Source: Gnetum montanum (taxonomy: Eukaryota > Streptophyta > Gnetopsida > Gnetales > Gnetaceae). From it: a DNA stretch of 40,701 nt. Where the stretch lies: assembly GCA_015680685.1 (NCBI GenBank), contig MNCI01004721.1:531536-572236 (forward strand). Reading direction: 5' to 3'. Shown one piece after another: positions 21,311 to 32,589 of the stretch. The position numbers and the translations under genes are program-made. Each line of letters begins with the position of its first letter. Positions within the stretch are counted from its first letter, which is position 1. The notes under the pieces were generated by a model that made no database searches, had not been told where the DNA came from, and worked only from the letters and a program-made list of their open reading frames with translations.

Positions 21311-22439
21311 AATATCATCATTCTTGGTCATTATCTGATATTCAACTTCGAGGCTAAAAGGAAAAATAGATCTATCATCATTTCAAAAAAATTTGAAAAG
21401 GCTTGATGCAAATTATTAACTTTAAATAAATTATTAAGGCTAGAAATTGATTTTTTAGAAGTTTTTCTTTCCATTCTATTTAGACCACATAGGCTAGAAG
21501 CCTTCCTCTATATAATCCATCTATCATGAATACGTAAATAGGAAATTGCAATGATTCATAAATTTTTTAAATTGATGCATGATCTAGATAAATGAGTAGC
21601 CCAGACTCCTTCATTAAATAGAAGCCACCATGAATTAATTTGTTTAAGTATATCTTACGATTATAGTTCCAACTAAGCATGTACTACATCTTCCAAATTT
21701 TCTTAATCACTAAAGAACCATAAATAGAAATAGCCTAAGAATAAAACAAAACAATAAAGAAAGCTATTAAAAGACTAACTATTATTATTTTTGAATTTCC
21801 TTGCATAAGTTTGTTTCTAAGAAGGAGCATCCAAACATCATCTCCATCAATGCATTTTACCATTTTGCTAAGAGGGAAACACCTCACTTCTAATAATTAC
21901 TAAGGCCAAGTTTTCCATCTTTCTTACTAATAGTGTAAATATCTCAAGCAACTCTAGAAAAGCCTTTATTATTATTTTTAACTAACCATAGAAATCGACA
22001 AATAATTTGATCAATTTTATCCTAAGAAGCTTTGAGTAATACACATAAGTATACTACAACATTTGCTTTAATTATACATCATACATAGTTGGAAGGCTTT
22101 ATATATAATGAAAGACATATGTAGCAATCATAATATTTAGGCTTGGACAAATTAAAAAAATATTTTTCAAACATTTTTTTACAAACTACAATGCTTTATG
22201 GATGTGTGGTGTAGGGCCTAAGTCTTGATAAAAAATCATGAAAGAAAATTGAAAAACTTCGAAAGCAAAATATTTGTTGGATGAAGTCAAAGTGAAAACT
22301 CAAGTTCCATGTCTTAGGCCAAATGGTTGGCTCATTATCTTGGTGGACAAGAGGTTGCCAGTTTCCCTCACACTTGAGGGATTATTATATTCCTTTGTAA
22401 TTTTTTTAAGGTATCATGTTAACTATACATCTTAGAGTA
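21311..22439. other. gene-free AT-rich stretch, possible LINE remains
   Basis: Weak minus-strand coding-like sequence around 21780-21900 (LPLSKMVKCIDGDDVW) resembles the C-terminal part of plant LINE proteins but is too decayed to call. Nothing else is recognisable. Confidence 0.35.
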
Positions 22440-22600
22440 TACTTATAGGGTGTTCCAACTTTAAAATAATTGTAATATAGGTACACCCCAAGATATATAG
22501 TCCAATTAAAGCTTTATAGCTCATTCCACCAAAATTAAACCCATAACTTGGAGCTTTCAAATAAAGAGTTTTACCATTAAGCTAACACCTCATTATAGTC
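22440..22600 (-). repeat. tRNA-like SINE copy upstream of COX6A, most complete
   Basis: On the minus strand: A-box-like TGTTAGCTTAATGGTAAAAC (about 22568-22590), B-box-like TGGGTTTAATTTTGG (about 22531-22545), then a body with GGACTATATATCTTGGGG and a 3' part ending near 22440. About 160 bp long. It ends about 180 bp before the COX6A start codon. Confidence 0.6.
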
Positions 22601-22642
22601 ATTCTTATTCCCAACTAAAGATTAAAATGTTTGTCAATGGAA

Positions 22643-22686
22643 CCACGACCATTCACTACAAATACCACGACCATTCACTACAAATA
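22643..22686. repeat. perfect 22-bp tandem duplication in the COX6A 5' region
   Basis: The 22-bp unit beginning CCACGACCATTCACTAC occurs at 22643-22664 and again at 22665-22686 with no difference. It lies about 95 bp upstream of the COX6A ATG. Confidence 0.9.
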
Positions 22687-22780
22687 CCAGCCTACACATT
22701 TTCGACAAAGTCGATGAATGGTAATTAGAACAATCGAAATTGTGAAACAGGTTTTGTGTTTTCGTGCTGTGATCGAAACA

Positions 22781-25700
22781 ATGTCTCAGATTGTTAGATC
22801 TCGATTGGTTTCAGCCCTTGCCAGTGCCAGGGCTTCTGCTCATTCACAGTCAACAGCTGTGTTGCCCAAGCGATCATTTTCATCTGCAGCTGGGCACGAT
22901 GATGTCTGTAAGTGCCATTTTTTCGTCGCTGAAATATTCGTCTAGGGTTTTTTCTTTCTTTCTTTCGTATGCGTATATTTGCATCGGATTTTTGTCTTGC
23001 GGTCCCTTTAAATGGCGTATGTTTGGATCCTGGATTATGTTGTGGCTGTTTCAGTGCCTCCAAATCTATGTGTTTTCTGATTTTGTGGTCGTGTGCGTTA
23101 AAATTGTAGAATGCTCTAACGGTGATTTGAAAATTTTGGATGTTTCTGTGCCTCTTAAGTTTAACCTGTGATTTGTGGTTTTTTCTTTTTTTTTGTGAGG
23201 GCAGATGAAATGGCGAAGTGGAAAAAGATTACTTTTCTTGGCATATTCACTTGCAGTCTTCTGTCGATATATCACCTGTCTCACGGACACGAGCATTTTG
23301 AAGAACCTCCGGTATGTTAAAATTTCACTATTTTCTCGACCTATCAAAAGGAACCAGAGAGGGAGAGAGAGATGGACGAGGTGTCCTTTTCGTACCATGC
23401 ATATTCAATTTTATTAGATACTCCCTATGTCGCTTGTAGTATTATCTTTTTCACTTTCAGCGGTTGGTTAAGATGCTTAGGCAGTGGCGTTTGAGATTTT
23501 TCTTATGTTTTGTGCCTTTGAATGAAACTCTAAAATGCATCGGGGATTTCAACATCGATATCTTTCGTTACATTTTCCTTGAAAATTCTTTTCTGGAGAT
23601 CTTTCATTGAATTGTTTTCTGTTTCGAAAATTATTTTTTAAATGCGTACTTTTTGATATAGTTATGTTTTTTTATTTCTTTTATGTATGAATTGTTTGTG
23701 TTTTTTTTGTAGGCGTATCCGTATTTGAACATCAACACCAAGGACTTTCCCTGGGGTAAGCTTTTCTTACTTAGTATAGTAGCTGTCTTGTCTTTTCTTT
23801 CAAACGAAATTGGTCGTTAGTAAGCTCCAATGTTTTGTGTTTCTACTATAAATTACAGTTTCTTTTTGGTAGGGATTATTCATGTAAGTTGGTATGAAAC
23901 AAACTACACAGTGTTTCCGATCTTTTTGATATTGAAAACGGAAAAATAGATATGAAAATAAGGATATTGGAGAAGGACTTGGGGAAAATCGGCACAGTTT
24001 GTTGCTGATTTGAATTGGATTAGTAAATTGAGTATTATAGGGGTCCTATGGTTGTTATGTATAGAAATTGATCTATGGATGGTTCACATTATGCCCGGTA
24101 TTATTGGAAAATATATTTAAAGTATTGTTTGCATTCCCATTGATAAATTCCGGCCCTTAAATCAGATGAAACTATCTCCTTAGTAACTGTCAGATACTTT
24201 GATAATACGTACAATTTCCCAAATATTCTGCTAAACATATTAAGTATTTCATTCACTAGAAGGAATAATGCCCCAAAATGATAAAACAACCAGAGGGATA
24301 TGTGTGGCGGAGATCAGAATATTGAGATGTGTGCAAGGCATTCAAAGACGGCAATACGGCATAGAATTAGCAAATATTATGATAGAGGAAATCCTGTAGC
24401 AGCACGAATATGTTAGAGACATGGATACCGAGGTAGCAAAAATGGTTTTTTCTTATGTCTCCAGCCAGATTAAATTGCTTGCATGTGAAAACAGTTTTTT
24501 CCCTGTCAATAGTTACTCTGAACTTCAGTCTATAAGATAGAGAACACACTTAGGCAAACTAAATGGCCAACGATACTCTTCAGCTCAAGTCAAACCTGTG
24601 CATTATTCAAGTAGGTCTTCTCATGTATGTTGCCTGATACCATATGGCACATGAAAAGATTTTTTTCAATGTTGGTATTCAATGTGAATGAAGAAAATGT
24701 TTGCCTATTTTGTTGTCTTCACATTGAAATCTTGTTGGTTGGTTACAGTATCAAATGCTTTGAGTCACTTCCCACTGTGCCTCGTGGTAATGTCTTCCTG
24801 AGAAAAATCCCATGTCCTCTATATGTCTGCATTCCTGGAATGGCAGGAACTTGGTGTGAATGTTTTTCCAAAAACAGAAACAAGGCAACCAAAGGCATAG
24901 AAGTCATGAATTAAGCATGTAGTTTCTGCAAAGTCTGATTTTTTAAATTCTCATCTCAATGTTTCAAATTACTACCATTGATTCTGATAATCAAATTGCA
25001 AACAATAGGCTGCCACTGAGATATACAAGCATTATGCAAAAATTGTTGAAGCTGAACATGGTCCAATAAATCCATAGGGTCTCAAACATAATTAAAAAGC
25101 AGTTACAGTTATATATAAACAGGTCAAGAGTAAACCAAGTGAACGACCTTACATAAGCTGCAGTTTTTGAGTTTACAATAGCAAGTGAAGCAAACTACCG
25201 TATTATAAGCAAGAAAACCAAGTTAGCTACATGTGTAAAGCTCACTCCTCTGAAAACCTGCTGGATGTGCCTCTGTAAGGAGTTTTAGGGTTCCAAGAGC
25301 TCACTAGCCTTTTTTCCTCAGTAGGAATAGGTATTTCCAATCCTATCCAGTCACAGTGAGGTATATCCCCATGTGTTTTGGTTGGCTGCCTTAAAGCAGT
25401 TTATATATGATACAAGCAACATTCCAACTACAATTTTTGCCCAAGAGGCAGTTACCAGTTAGCTAGAATTTATCACAAAAAATTAAATAATTATGTTCAT
25501 ATTTTTCAGAAGATGAACTTCGTGACTGTAAATGAATTATTTTGGTCATAGTGACATAGATACTTACCAGTTTGGTCACGGTAAATAAAATATATGTTGC
25601 TCATAACAAACAATACATTACAGGGAATGGAGGCCAGCAATGTCACAGTTAAGTATAGTCATCTGGTTCTGTCCACCCCTCACACCTGTACCCTAAAATC

Positions 25701-26655
25701 ATTATTATCATAGTTATCATACATAACAAATACAAAGTTTAATAATCTCTTATCAATTGGCTATCGTTATGAACATCTTCTCCATCCTTCAATTATTTGA
25801 AATAAGAACAACATGAATTGCATTTACGATTTGGCAAACACAATAGAAGCGTGTTGGTTTTTTATTTGCTTGGGCAAATATGCATGTGACCTCTCCTTCT
25901 TGATGCATGAATTTGTATAGCGGCACCCACCTAGGGTAACTTGTGAATAATAATGAGAGCTTTTCAGTTGCCAGCAATCACTTATTATACAAGATTTCGC
26001 ATACTACACAGTTACATGTTTTCAGGAATATAAAGCCATTTGTTAAATTATATTAGACAAGCCATTTAAATAGCATCCATAACTTGGAAAGAACTCTTCT
26101 TGGATCTAATTTTGAAACTGAGTTTTTACTTAGGTCTATTGACTCTCTTTTGGAGATATCAGACCACAACACTGACAGGATTCCTGGTATGGAATTTTTT
26201 TTTTCATAACTAAGTGTTGTGCACTGGAGTTTAACCTGAATTGGGTTTCCTTACTAATACTCTTACCATTAAGCTAACATTTCATTCACCATGTTATGGC
26301 GATATATCATAGAAGGAACAGATTTTCTTAGCCAAATTATAGATGTATGTTATAAGTAAAAGGTAAAATTGGTTTTGGAACAGTTTCAACATTTCAACAG
26401 CTTTCTACCTCTGTTTTATTTATCATGTTGTAACTTCATTTTGTGTAGATGGGTTCTTTGAATGCAGGTGAGCGTAAATTCCTTCGTTGTAATAATTATA
26501 TCTTTCTTGTTATCTTTTATTATGGTAAATGTTTTTGGTTGTTGCATGCATTGGTAAATGCCAATATGATGAACTGGTTTGAGTAGAATTTCTGTTATGT
26601 TATTTTGTTGCCAGGACCGTATGGCCTTTTTACCAGACCAAAGAAACACGACTAA
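22781..26655 (+). CDS. COX6A: cytochrome c oxidase subunit 6a, mitochondrial (four exons)
   Basis: Nuclear-encoded small subunit of respiratory complex IV, in the inner mitochondrial membrane. Coding exons: 22781-22907, 23205-23311, 23713-23755 and 26615-26655. All introns are GT-AG with matching phases, giving 105 residues, close to the roughly 100 of plant COX6a. Residues 1-30 form an Arg/Ser/Ala-rich presequence (MSQIVRSRLVSALASARAS). KRSFSSAAGHDD (about 31-41) is typical of plant COX6a. A single membrane segment spans about 51-68 (ITFLGIFTCSLLSIYHLS). The conserved tail reads HGHEHFEEPPAYPYL, then KDFPWGPYGLF, ending RPKKHD. The ATG at 22781 is preferred over an in-frame one at 22718 because it begins the targeting peptide. 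Introns are 297, 401 and 2859 bp. No frameshift or stop interrupts it, so it looks functional. Identification rests on recognised motifs and not on a database search. Confidence 0.93.
23756..26614 (+). other. COX6A intron 3 (2.86 kb)
   Basis: It begins GTAAGC and ends TTGTTGCCAG. It separates a 43-nt exon from the 41-nt last coding exon. Its interior is AT-rich, with ORFs of at most about 95 codons that look non-coding, and it includes a SINE-like copy at 26200-26290. I recognise no gene inside it. Confidence 0.85.
26200..26290 (-). repeat. tRNA-like SINE copy in COX6A intron 3
   Basis: On the minus strand ATGTTAGCTTAATGGTAAGA (A-box) precedes CAGGTTAAACTCCAG (B-box). An A-rich run lies at its downstream end (the T-run at about 26190-26205 on the plus strand). 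The head ends about 325 bp before exon 4. Confidence 0.55.
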
Positions 26656-26830
26656 ATGCTCGACTGGAAGATTCATTTTCTGCAGTGACTAGAGATGCGT
26701 AATTTGCCTATTTCCATGCTAATGGACATTTTTTCCCCATATAAGATTTGTTTCTGGATACACAAATGAGAATAATTCATTGCATTTGGGCTTGTATTTT
26801 CAATTGCCAGTGATGCGCTGATGGATTTTT
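26656..26830 (+). other. likely COX6A 3' UTR
   Basis: Sequence after the stop codon contains AATAAT at 26771-26776, a possible near-upstream polyadenylation element, followed by T-rich sequence. The cleavage site cannot be fixed from sequence. Confidence 0.4.
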
Positions 26831-27513
26831 ACGTTTCTACTGGTAATAGTTTATGGATTTTGATTTACGTATTGTGGGATGGATTCAAATTTGTGGTTGT
26901 ATATGGCACTGGTGCAGATTGGTTTAGAAGCACCATACCGTATTATCACACCTGCTGAATAACATCTCCAACAATTGCGATGATTGATAGCCACGAAGTT
27001 AGGATTAAAGATCTCTGTAATTTATTTGATGTTTCTTGTTTACTAAAATATACTAGACTACACATCGGTGTGAATTTCAGGAGAGTTGAGCGATTACCAA
27101 ATATTTCAAGATAGATATCAAATTGCTGTGCCAGTGTCGACCTATATGTATATTCCGGGTACAACTTTAACCTATCCAACTTTTTATGCGAAGACGATAT
27201 GCCCTCTAATTAGGAGCTAAAGATACTTGAAATTGATCAGCATAATGATATTTTACCAAGACTGTAAATGTGAACCATATCTGAAGATACCAGAAAGCAA
27301 AACTTTCATTCAAATGTGGGCATTAACTATTGTAATATCTTTTCTATTTTATTTCGTTGTTCCATCAAATTCTGTTTAAAGTCGCTCCATTTTGTTTTGC
27401 TTTTGTCGGGTTGGTAACCTCTTTCAGAGTTTCATTTAATAAAACTATTTACATTGGATATTAATTAAACATACCTGTGCAATGTATAGCTTCCATGAGA
27501 AATCTATCTCTCA
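26831..27513. other. gene-free spacer between COX6A and E3
   Basis: AT-rich, with no recognisable protein or repeat. The left border of the gypsy fragment lies somewhere near 27480-27520, but no LTR or target duplication marks it. Confidence 0.4.
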
Positions 27514-28200
27514 GGTTGGATGGAAGAAGTCAAGGCCAACAAAAACATGGCTAATGGCAAGGACTTTGTGGATGCATTAGCCCAAGTCAAACAAGCAGTT
27601 AACAAAAAAATACAACATTGAGATTGTACAACTTGATCATGATCTCATCTACCCAGTATGTATGAAGCACTAGTGTAGATGTTGACCTCCATCCCTATTA
27701 TGGATGACATCCCTATAGATGAGACCTCTATCCATGTAGTGATGTAGTGATGTTGCCCCCTGCACCATAGGAATCGAGTTCCACATACCTAGCATTCCTT
27801 GATGAAGTAATCAAGGTCAATCCCAAGAGGAGTGAGGTCATAACAACTCCTATGTCTATTATTATACATGTTGGGCAATGCAAGATTTACAAAGTGCATG
27901 TCAATGATGGAGTAGCAACAAATGTAATGCCATACACCATCATGGATAAGTTAGGCCTCATAGATCAAATTAGGCCAACAAAAAATGCATGCTTAAAATC
28001 CTTCAATGGATCATGCCTCATTGTTAGGGGCACTATTACTATAGATTTTGTAGTAGGGGAGCAATTCCCCACCACTACTGAGTTCATTTTCATAGAAGAG
28101 ATGCCAGGTTTAACTTGATATTCGGTAGACCTTGGCTAGCCCAATTACAAGTTGTCTCCTCTTCAATTCCTCAAGAGATCCACCTACCATATGAAGGTGG
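27514..28200 (+). pseudogene. E3 gag tail and aspartic protease
   Basis: The segment starts with gag-tail-like MEEVKANKNMANGKDFVDAL. One or more frameshifts follow (first near 27610). The protease frame from about 27800 shows a conserved lead-in (GQCKIYKVHVNDG), the catalytic Asp in VNDGVATNVMP where Tat proteases have IDGGSSVNIMP, and, after a frameshift near 28110, LIFGRPWLAQLQVV (the 'LLGRPW' block). Coding similarity fades after about 28200, near AAG|GTGGTG, a weak candidate donor. Confidence 0.72.
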
Positions 28201-28871
28201 TGAAGTTTATGCATTTATTTGCTTTGTTTACACATTCATCTACTTTATTTATTCATTTGCTCACTTAGTCTACACTTTTGTAGTTATTACTTTAATGCAT
28301 GAAAAACATAAAAACTGTGTAAAACTCATAAAAACAAAAATCACATAAAAAATAAAGATAGTGATATGTGGCTTGGAATGGTCTTAATTTATCATGACAG
28401 CCTAGAATGACCTTAAACTATCATTGCGGCTTGGGATGGCCCAAACTACCACCTTAACTTGCTATAGCCTAAAATTGGTAAGCTGCTATAGCCTCAAACT
28501 GGCAATGTATGGCTCGAAATGGCCAAAAGTTAGCATCGGCCCTCTTGCTATGGTTTGCAATGACCTATGACTTGCTATGACTCATAATGGCCTAGTATCA
28601 CTATCGTTGCATAACTCTAGGCTATCATAACACATCTTTGTAGCATTAATTCATCATGTAGGCACATTAGCATAAGTTACATTACAAGCATACTCATAGA
28701 AAATGTGATAAAATCATCATATAGTGATAAAAGTTTGCACATTACACTTGGGAAATAGTCATACACAACAAAATGTGACATGAATAGCAACACATAGCCA
28801 TAACATAGCATGAGTAGAATCACATAGCAAAAAGTAGCAAAAAACCATGTGGGAGGTACATTTGGTCATGT
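28200..28871. other. degenerate short repeats after the E3 protease
   Basis: From 28370 to 28600 a motif like GCTTGGAATGGCC(A)AAA alternates with CTATAGCCT(C/A)AAA words roughly every 30-40 bp. The remainder to 28871 is AT-rich and unassigned. Confidence 0.45.
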
Positions 28872-31800
28872 TTAGCTAATAGCATTAGGTGGAGGTGGAG
28901 GTTTTGCTTCCTCTCTCGAGTCATTGGGGCCTTTAGCATCATCTGGTACCTACCACAATCAAAAACAAATATAAGCAATTAGTAAGCATGCGTTACATGT
29001 AGCAAGCTAACTCAAAAACATAAAAATCATAAAAAATTATAAAATATTTAGCAAAAACTAGCCTAGGAGGGTCCCAAATCGATGAGCTCTAGAGGTAACT
29101 TTCCAAGGTTGGCCTCTAAGTGATAAAGGATTTCAACTTCAAAACGTTTTGTCCAGTCTTCCTAGCCAAAGTCAATGCCTGCAAGGGTCTTGCCTTCATC
29201 CATGGTGGGCCATGCAGGTGGCTCCATGAAAAATGTGGTGGAAGAGGCCTCGTTGGAAGGGGTGATGACCTACCTCACGGGAGAGTCACTCACGATCATA
29301 TGCTATGTGAATTAGTCATACACTTGCTTCCTATCAATCACCTTAAGAAACATCTCAAGGTGATGACATTCAGTAGACTCTTCCTTTTTCCATTGTAGGT
29401 ATGCGTCGTGCTCTTGCTTGTATTAATGCTTATGATTCTTCTATATCTGTTCCCACTAGTAAACCTTTGTGCTATAATTTTTCTAGTCTTGGTTTTTCTG
29501 AGCAAGCAAGTCCATCAGGAATCGTTGCTCTACCAACTCCCACGTGGCCTCATTTTTACCTCTGAGAGTGGTCCAATACTTAGCATACTCAATCTTAGAG
29601 GTGTACTAGGTGCCATCTTCCTACAATCTAGCCACTATGAAGTGTTACCTGGATTGAAGATCCTTGATCTTCTCATCTTGGCTAGCCACCTTCTCTTACA
29701 GTTCATGCACGTGTTTCCATAGGTGCTCATTCGAGCGCCTATAGACCCATAATGACTTGGCATAGGAAAATGTGCACTTGTTAGATGTCTCATACATATG
29801 ATGAGGCACTTGATCAACCCTAGGAGGAAGGTCATACAGAGCATCCATCTTTGCCACCTTGCTTGGATCCCATTATAGCTTAGGACTTGTAGGCATATGA
29901 CAACTAGTCAATCTTAGCCAAAAACTAAGCATTTGAGTAATAAGCAGGATAGCACAAAGTGAAATAGCATTGCGCACATACCTAGCTTTGGGTTCACTTG
30001 TCACAAGTGGTACACCATGTCCTTAACAATGCCTTCTATGAATGCAAGTTTATCTGACATCTCTACAAACCATGCAATAGGTAGAGGTAGGACCATTGGT
30101 TGAAATATCTTATACTGTAATAAAATGATGTAATTAGTACATGGCCTGACATAGCTCAAGATACCAGAGTAAACAAGGGAAGACAAATGGCAACAAAAGT
30201 AGATTACCTAGTAAGCCCTCAGGCGTGAGTGTAAGGGGTTTACCTAGCTATGTAGCATTAAACAAAGTATCAAAGTCACCCTCGTCAGGATGGACCCCTC
30301 TTCTTCCAATTGCCAAACAATCTCTATTGCCTGGTGGAGCTCATCTCCATGAGCTACCTCCTCCTCAGCCGAGGGGGTGCTTCCTTCTATGCTGCTTTAG
30401 CTGCTACTCTTGTAGTCGTCCCTTCTTTTTTTGCAACTAACAAATATACCTATACAACATAGCATTGTTAACTAATTAACATTATAGCACTAAAAAAACA
30501 ACATAAAAAATGTATACATAAATGCAACTAAGACATCTAGCATCTACACATACTAACCTGCAACATCCTCACGCAAACCTTGTAGCTTGATGTAGGTCTT
30601 TTTTCTACTTGGCTTTGTGACCACATGGGCAGCTTCCTCTTGAGGATGTGGCCTCTTGATCTTGGCCTTAGATAGCCCCACCATCTTCACAATGTATCGA
30701 TCCACCTTACTCATGTCCCTGGTGCCAAATAGAGGACCCTCACCCATACTGAGTGCCCCATGGAAACCTTGGTCATTACTAATAATGACTCATCAATCGC
30801 CTTTGGGGGATCCTGTGCACGTGTGGTTGAGAATATGTGTTTGATCCATGGCTTGGATAGCTGCTCATAGTCCTACACCACCCATCATCCATTATCTTAC
30901 ATGACTAGAAGCTCTACAAACTTTTGCAAGTATCCTGCAAAGAATGTGAAGTGCACATGGGATCTCACTTGGAGGTTGAATCGGAGCCTAGAAATCTCGA
31001 CATGCAGACCAGTGGCTATGTACCTGGCCCAATTAAACCTTGTACCCTCTAGCAACACCTCTTTGATTACCTCTGCCTATTCCACCCCTAAAATCTTACC
31101 TTGGAAAAGTAGCTTTGGAAGGGCACGAGCGTAGAACAAAGGGTAGAGCTTCCACACCTTAGGCACCTACACATCTTTGATTGATATTTCTTTGTGAGAT
31201 CGAGTGGCCTCCAACTAGTCCTTGATCTCCTCTTTGTGGTCCACCTTCCTATTGGCCTTATCGATAATCGTTGGGCCATCAGCAAGGATGTCAAATAGAT
31301 CAGTGAAGAAAGCATTGCTAAGGTCTAGCACTACCATCACGTCGCACACCTAGGTGACAAACTACCTAACATCAATGCTAAAGAAGTCAATGATGGTGAC
31401 CATTTTAGCCACTGGGATACTCAAGCTAAGGGTCAAGAATAAGTCTATTAACCTAGCATGCATGACCCAAGCCTTTAACACATTTGGTGCCCTATGGCAT
31501 AGCCAATGTTGCGCACTCTTTACATCCTTGTATTATATGATAAGGGTGACTTCTGTGTGACCCATGGTAACCATCATCACCTTGGCTAAAGCAACCACCA
31601 TTGCAACATAAAGCAAAACAATGTTAGTATTTCATCATGCAAATAAAGAAAACTAAAGGGCATATACACAAGCACATGAGCAAAAAACATAGATACATAC
31701 ATGATACGAATGAAGTATGAGACAAGGGTGGTGCTGCAGACACCTCCTTAGTGTTAATCTCACTAGTAGCCCACTCATCATCTAACTAGCCATGGGTCCT

Positions 31801-32506
31801 ACATTGCTCATATGCCTTTAGGTGATGGGAGATGTGGATTTCCATATAATGCCCCCAACTACTCAATCATAGCTACATGAACATTTATGCTAGATGAGAA
31901 TACCTCTAAGGTAGTGCGGGTTAAGGCTAAAGCATCTGGATCATCATGCAAAGCATCTTCATCAACTATTAACCTAGCATCAACCATAGAGCTATCAACA
32001 ATTTAACGTGAGCAAGTAGTATAAAACACTGCAAGAGCCATAGGAGCACTTATCCTTTGACCTAGTAGGTGGTTCTAGGTGGGCTTTGAAAAAGAGTATG
32101 CAACCATTGTGGGATAAAAAAGGTGTTTCTCTTATTGTAACAAGCAAGCCCTGTCATGCGCCATACTCTAGATAGCTGACAAAGACCCCTAGGGACTTTG
32201 CTTGAGCCTTTTACTTCATCAACGTTAGTAGCAAACTCATCTGTGATGAACTTCAGAATGTTTTGGTTAGCCTCAGGTAGCATCCTCTTAGTGATAGCAC
32301 TAGCAGTCTCAATCGCTAAATGTGACCACATGATCACATTGAACTATTGCAAGAGGTACTCTAGGAACTCCCAAGCTCCTAGCCAAAACCACACTGCTTG
32401 ATGATCCCGTTGCATGTTTGGCGTAGGTGTGTTGGGGACGATTTCACTCATGCAACACGCAATGCCCACAAGCTCAACCACTATTAGAATGGGCTTTAGT
32501 AGTACC
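28872..32506 (-). pseudogene. antisense multi-exon gene inside E3, decayed
   Basis: On the minus strand, opposite to E3, coding-like blocks alternate with AT-rich spacers and most junctions carry splice-like signals. Proposed blocks: (1) 32506 to about 32060, FCP1/NIF-like domain; (2) about 31590 to 30558, ending with donor GCAG|GTTAGT, containing TRFNWARYIATGLHVEI and FFAGYLQKFVELLVM; (3) about 30424 to 30208, ending TAG|GTAATC; (4) 30114 to 29982, with acceptor ATTACAG and donor TAG|GTATGT; (5) about 29862 to 29060, with a charged, probably coiled-coil WVYRRSNEHLWKHVHEL and TFFMEPPAWPTMDEGK; (6) 28949 to 28872, a 25-codon last exon rich in Pro that ends in TAA. Many stops are TAG or TAA at likely Gln. 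One or more frameshifts occur (near 30750). Whether blocks 1 and 2-6 were one gene is uncertain. Apart from block 1, I do not recognise the product. Confidence 0.6.
32060..32506 (-). pseudogene. FCP1/NIF-like (HAD) phosphatase-domain exon of the antisense gene
   Basis: The minus-strand frame from a good acceptor (GATGACTACAG|G) reads through one TAG. Features in the order of plant NLI-interacting-factor/FCP1-like domains: a beta-strand KPILIVVELVGI (family: hh.DLDG.L); FLEYLLQ.FNVIMWSHL (family: FL.F...F.V.VWSS); KFITDEFATN then VPRGLCQLSRVW (family: WDQ..CT ... K.L.KVW); and YNKRNTFFI followed by SPPRTTY (family: YN..NTLLIDDSP ... NPP.TAI). The nucleophile Asp of motif I is Glu and the acidic pair of the last motif is missing, so the copy as seen would be inactive. 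The family match is from memory of the motifs. Confidence 0.5.
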
Positions 32507-32589
32507 CTGTAGTCATCAAGCAATAGGCAAAGCGTTAGTATACGCACATGGATGTAAATTTTGATATACATACAATAAACTACTAACTT

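Noticed and set aside
22718-22780. Upstream in-frame ATG as the COX6A start
   Set aside because: It would add 21 residues before a complete mitochondrial presequence and would make the protein longer than the family norm.
22794-23398. Minus-strand ORFs of 89 and 110 codons across the COX6A start
   Set aside because: They are antisense to COX6A exons 1 and 2, whose splice phases and protein motifs are convincing.
24627-24914. 95-codon ORF in COX6A intron 3 as a nested gene
   Set aside because: Random-looking composition, no motif, and it lies wholly inside a well-supported intron.
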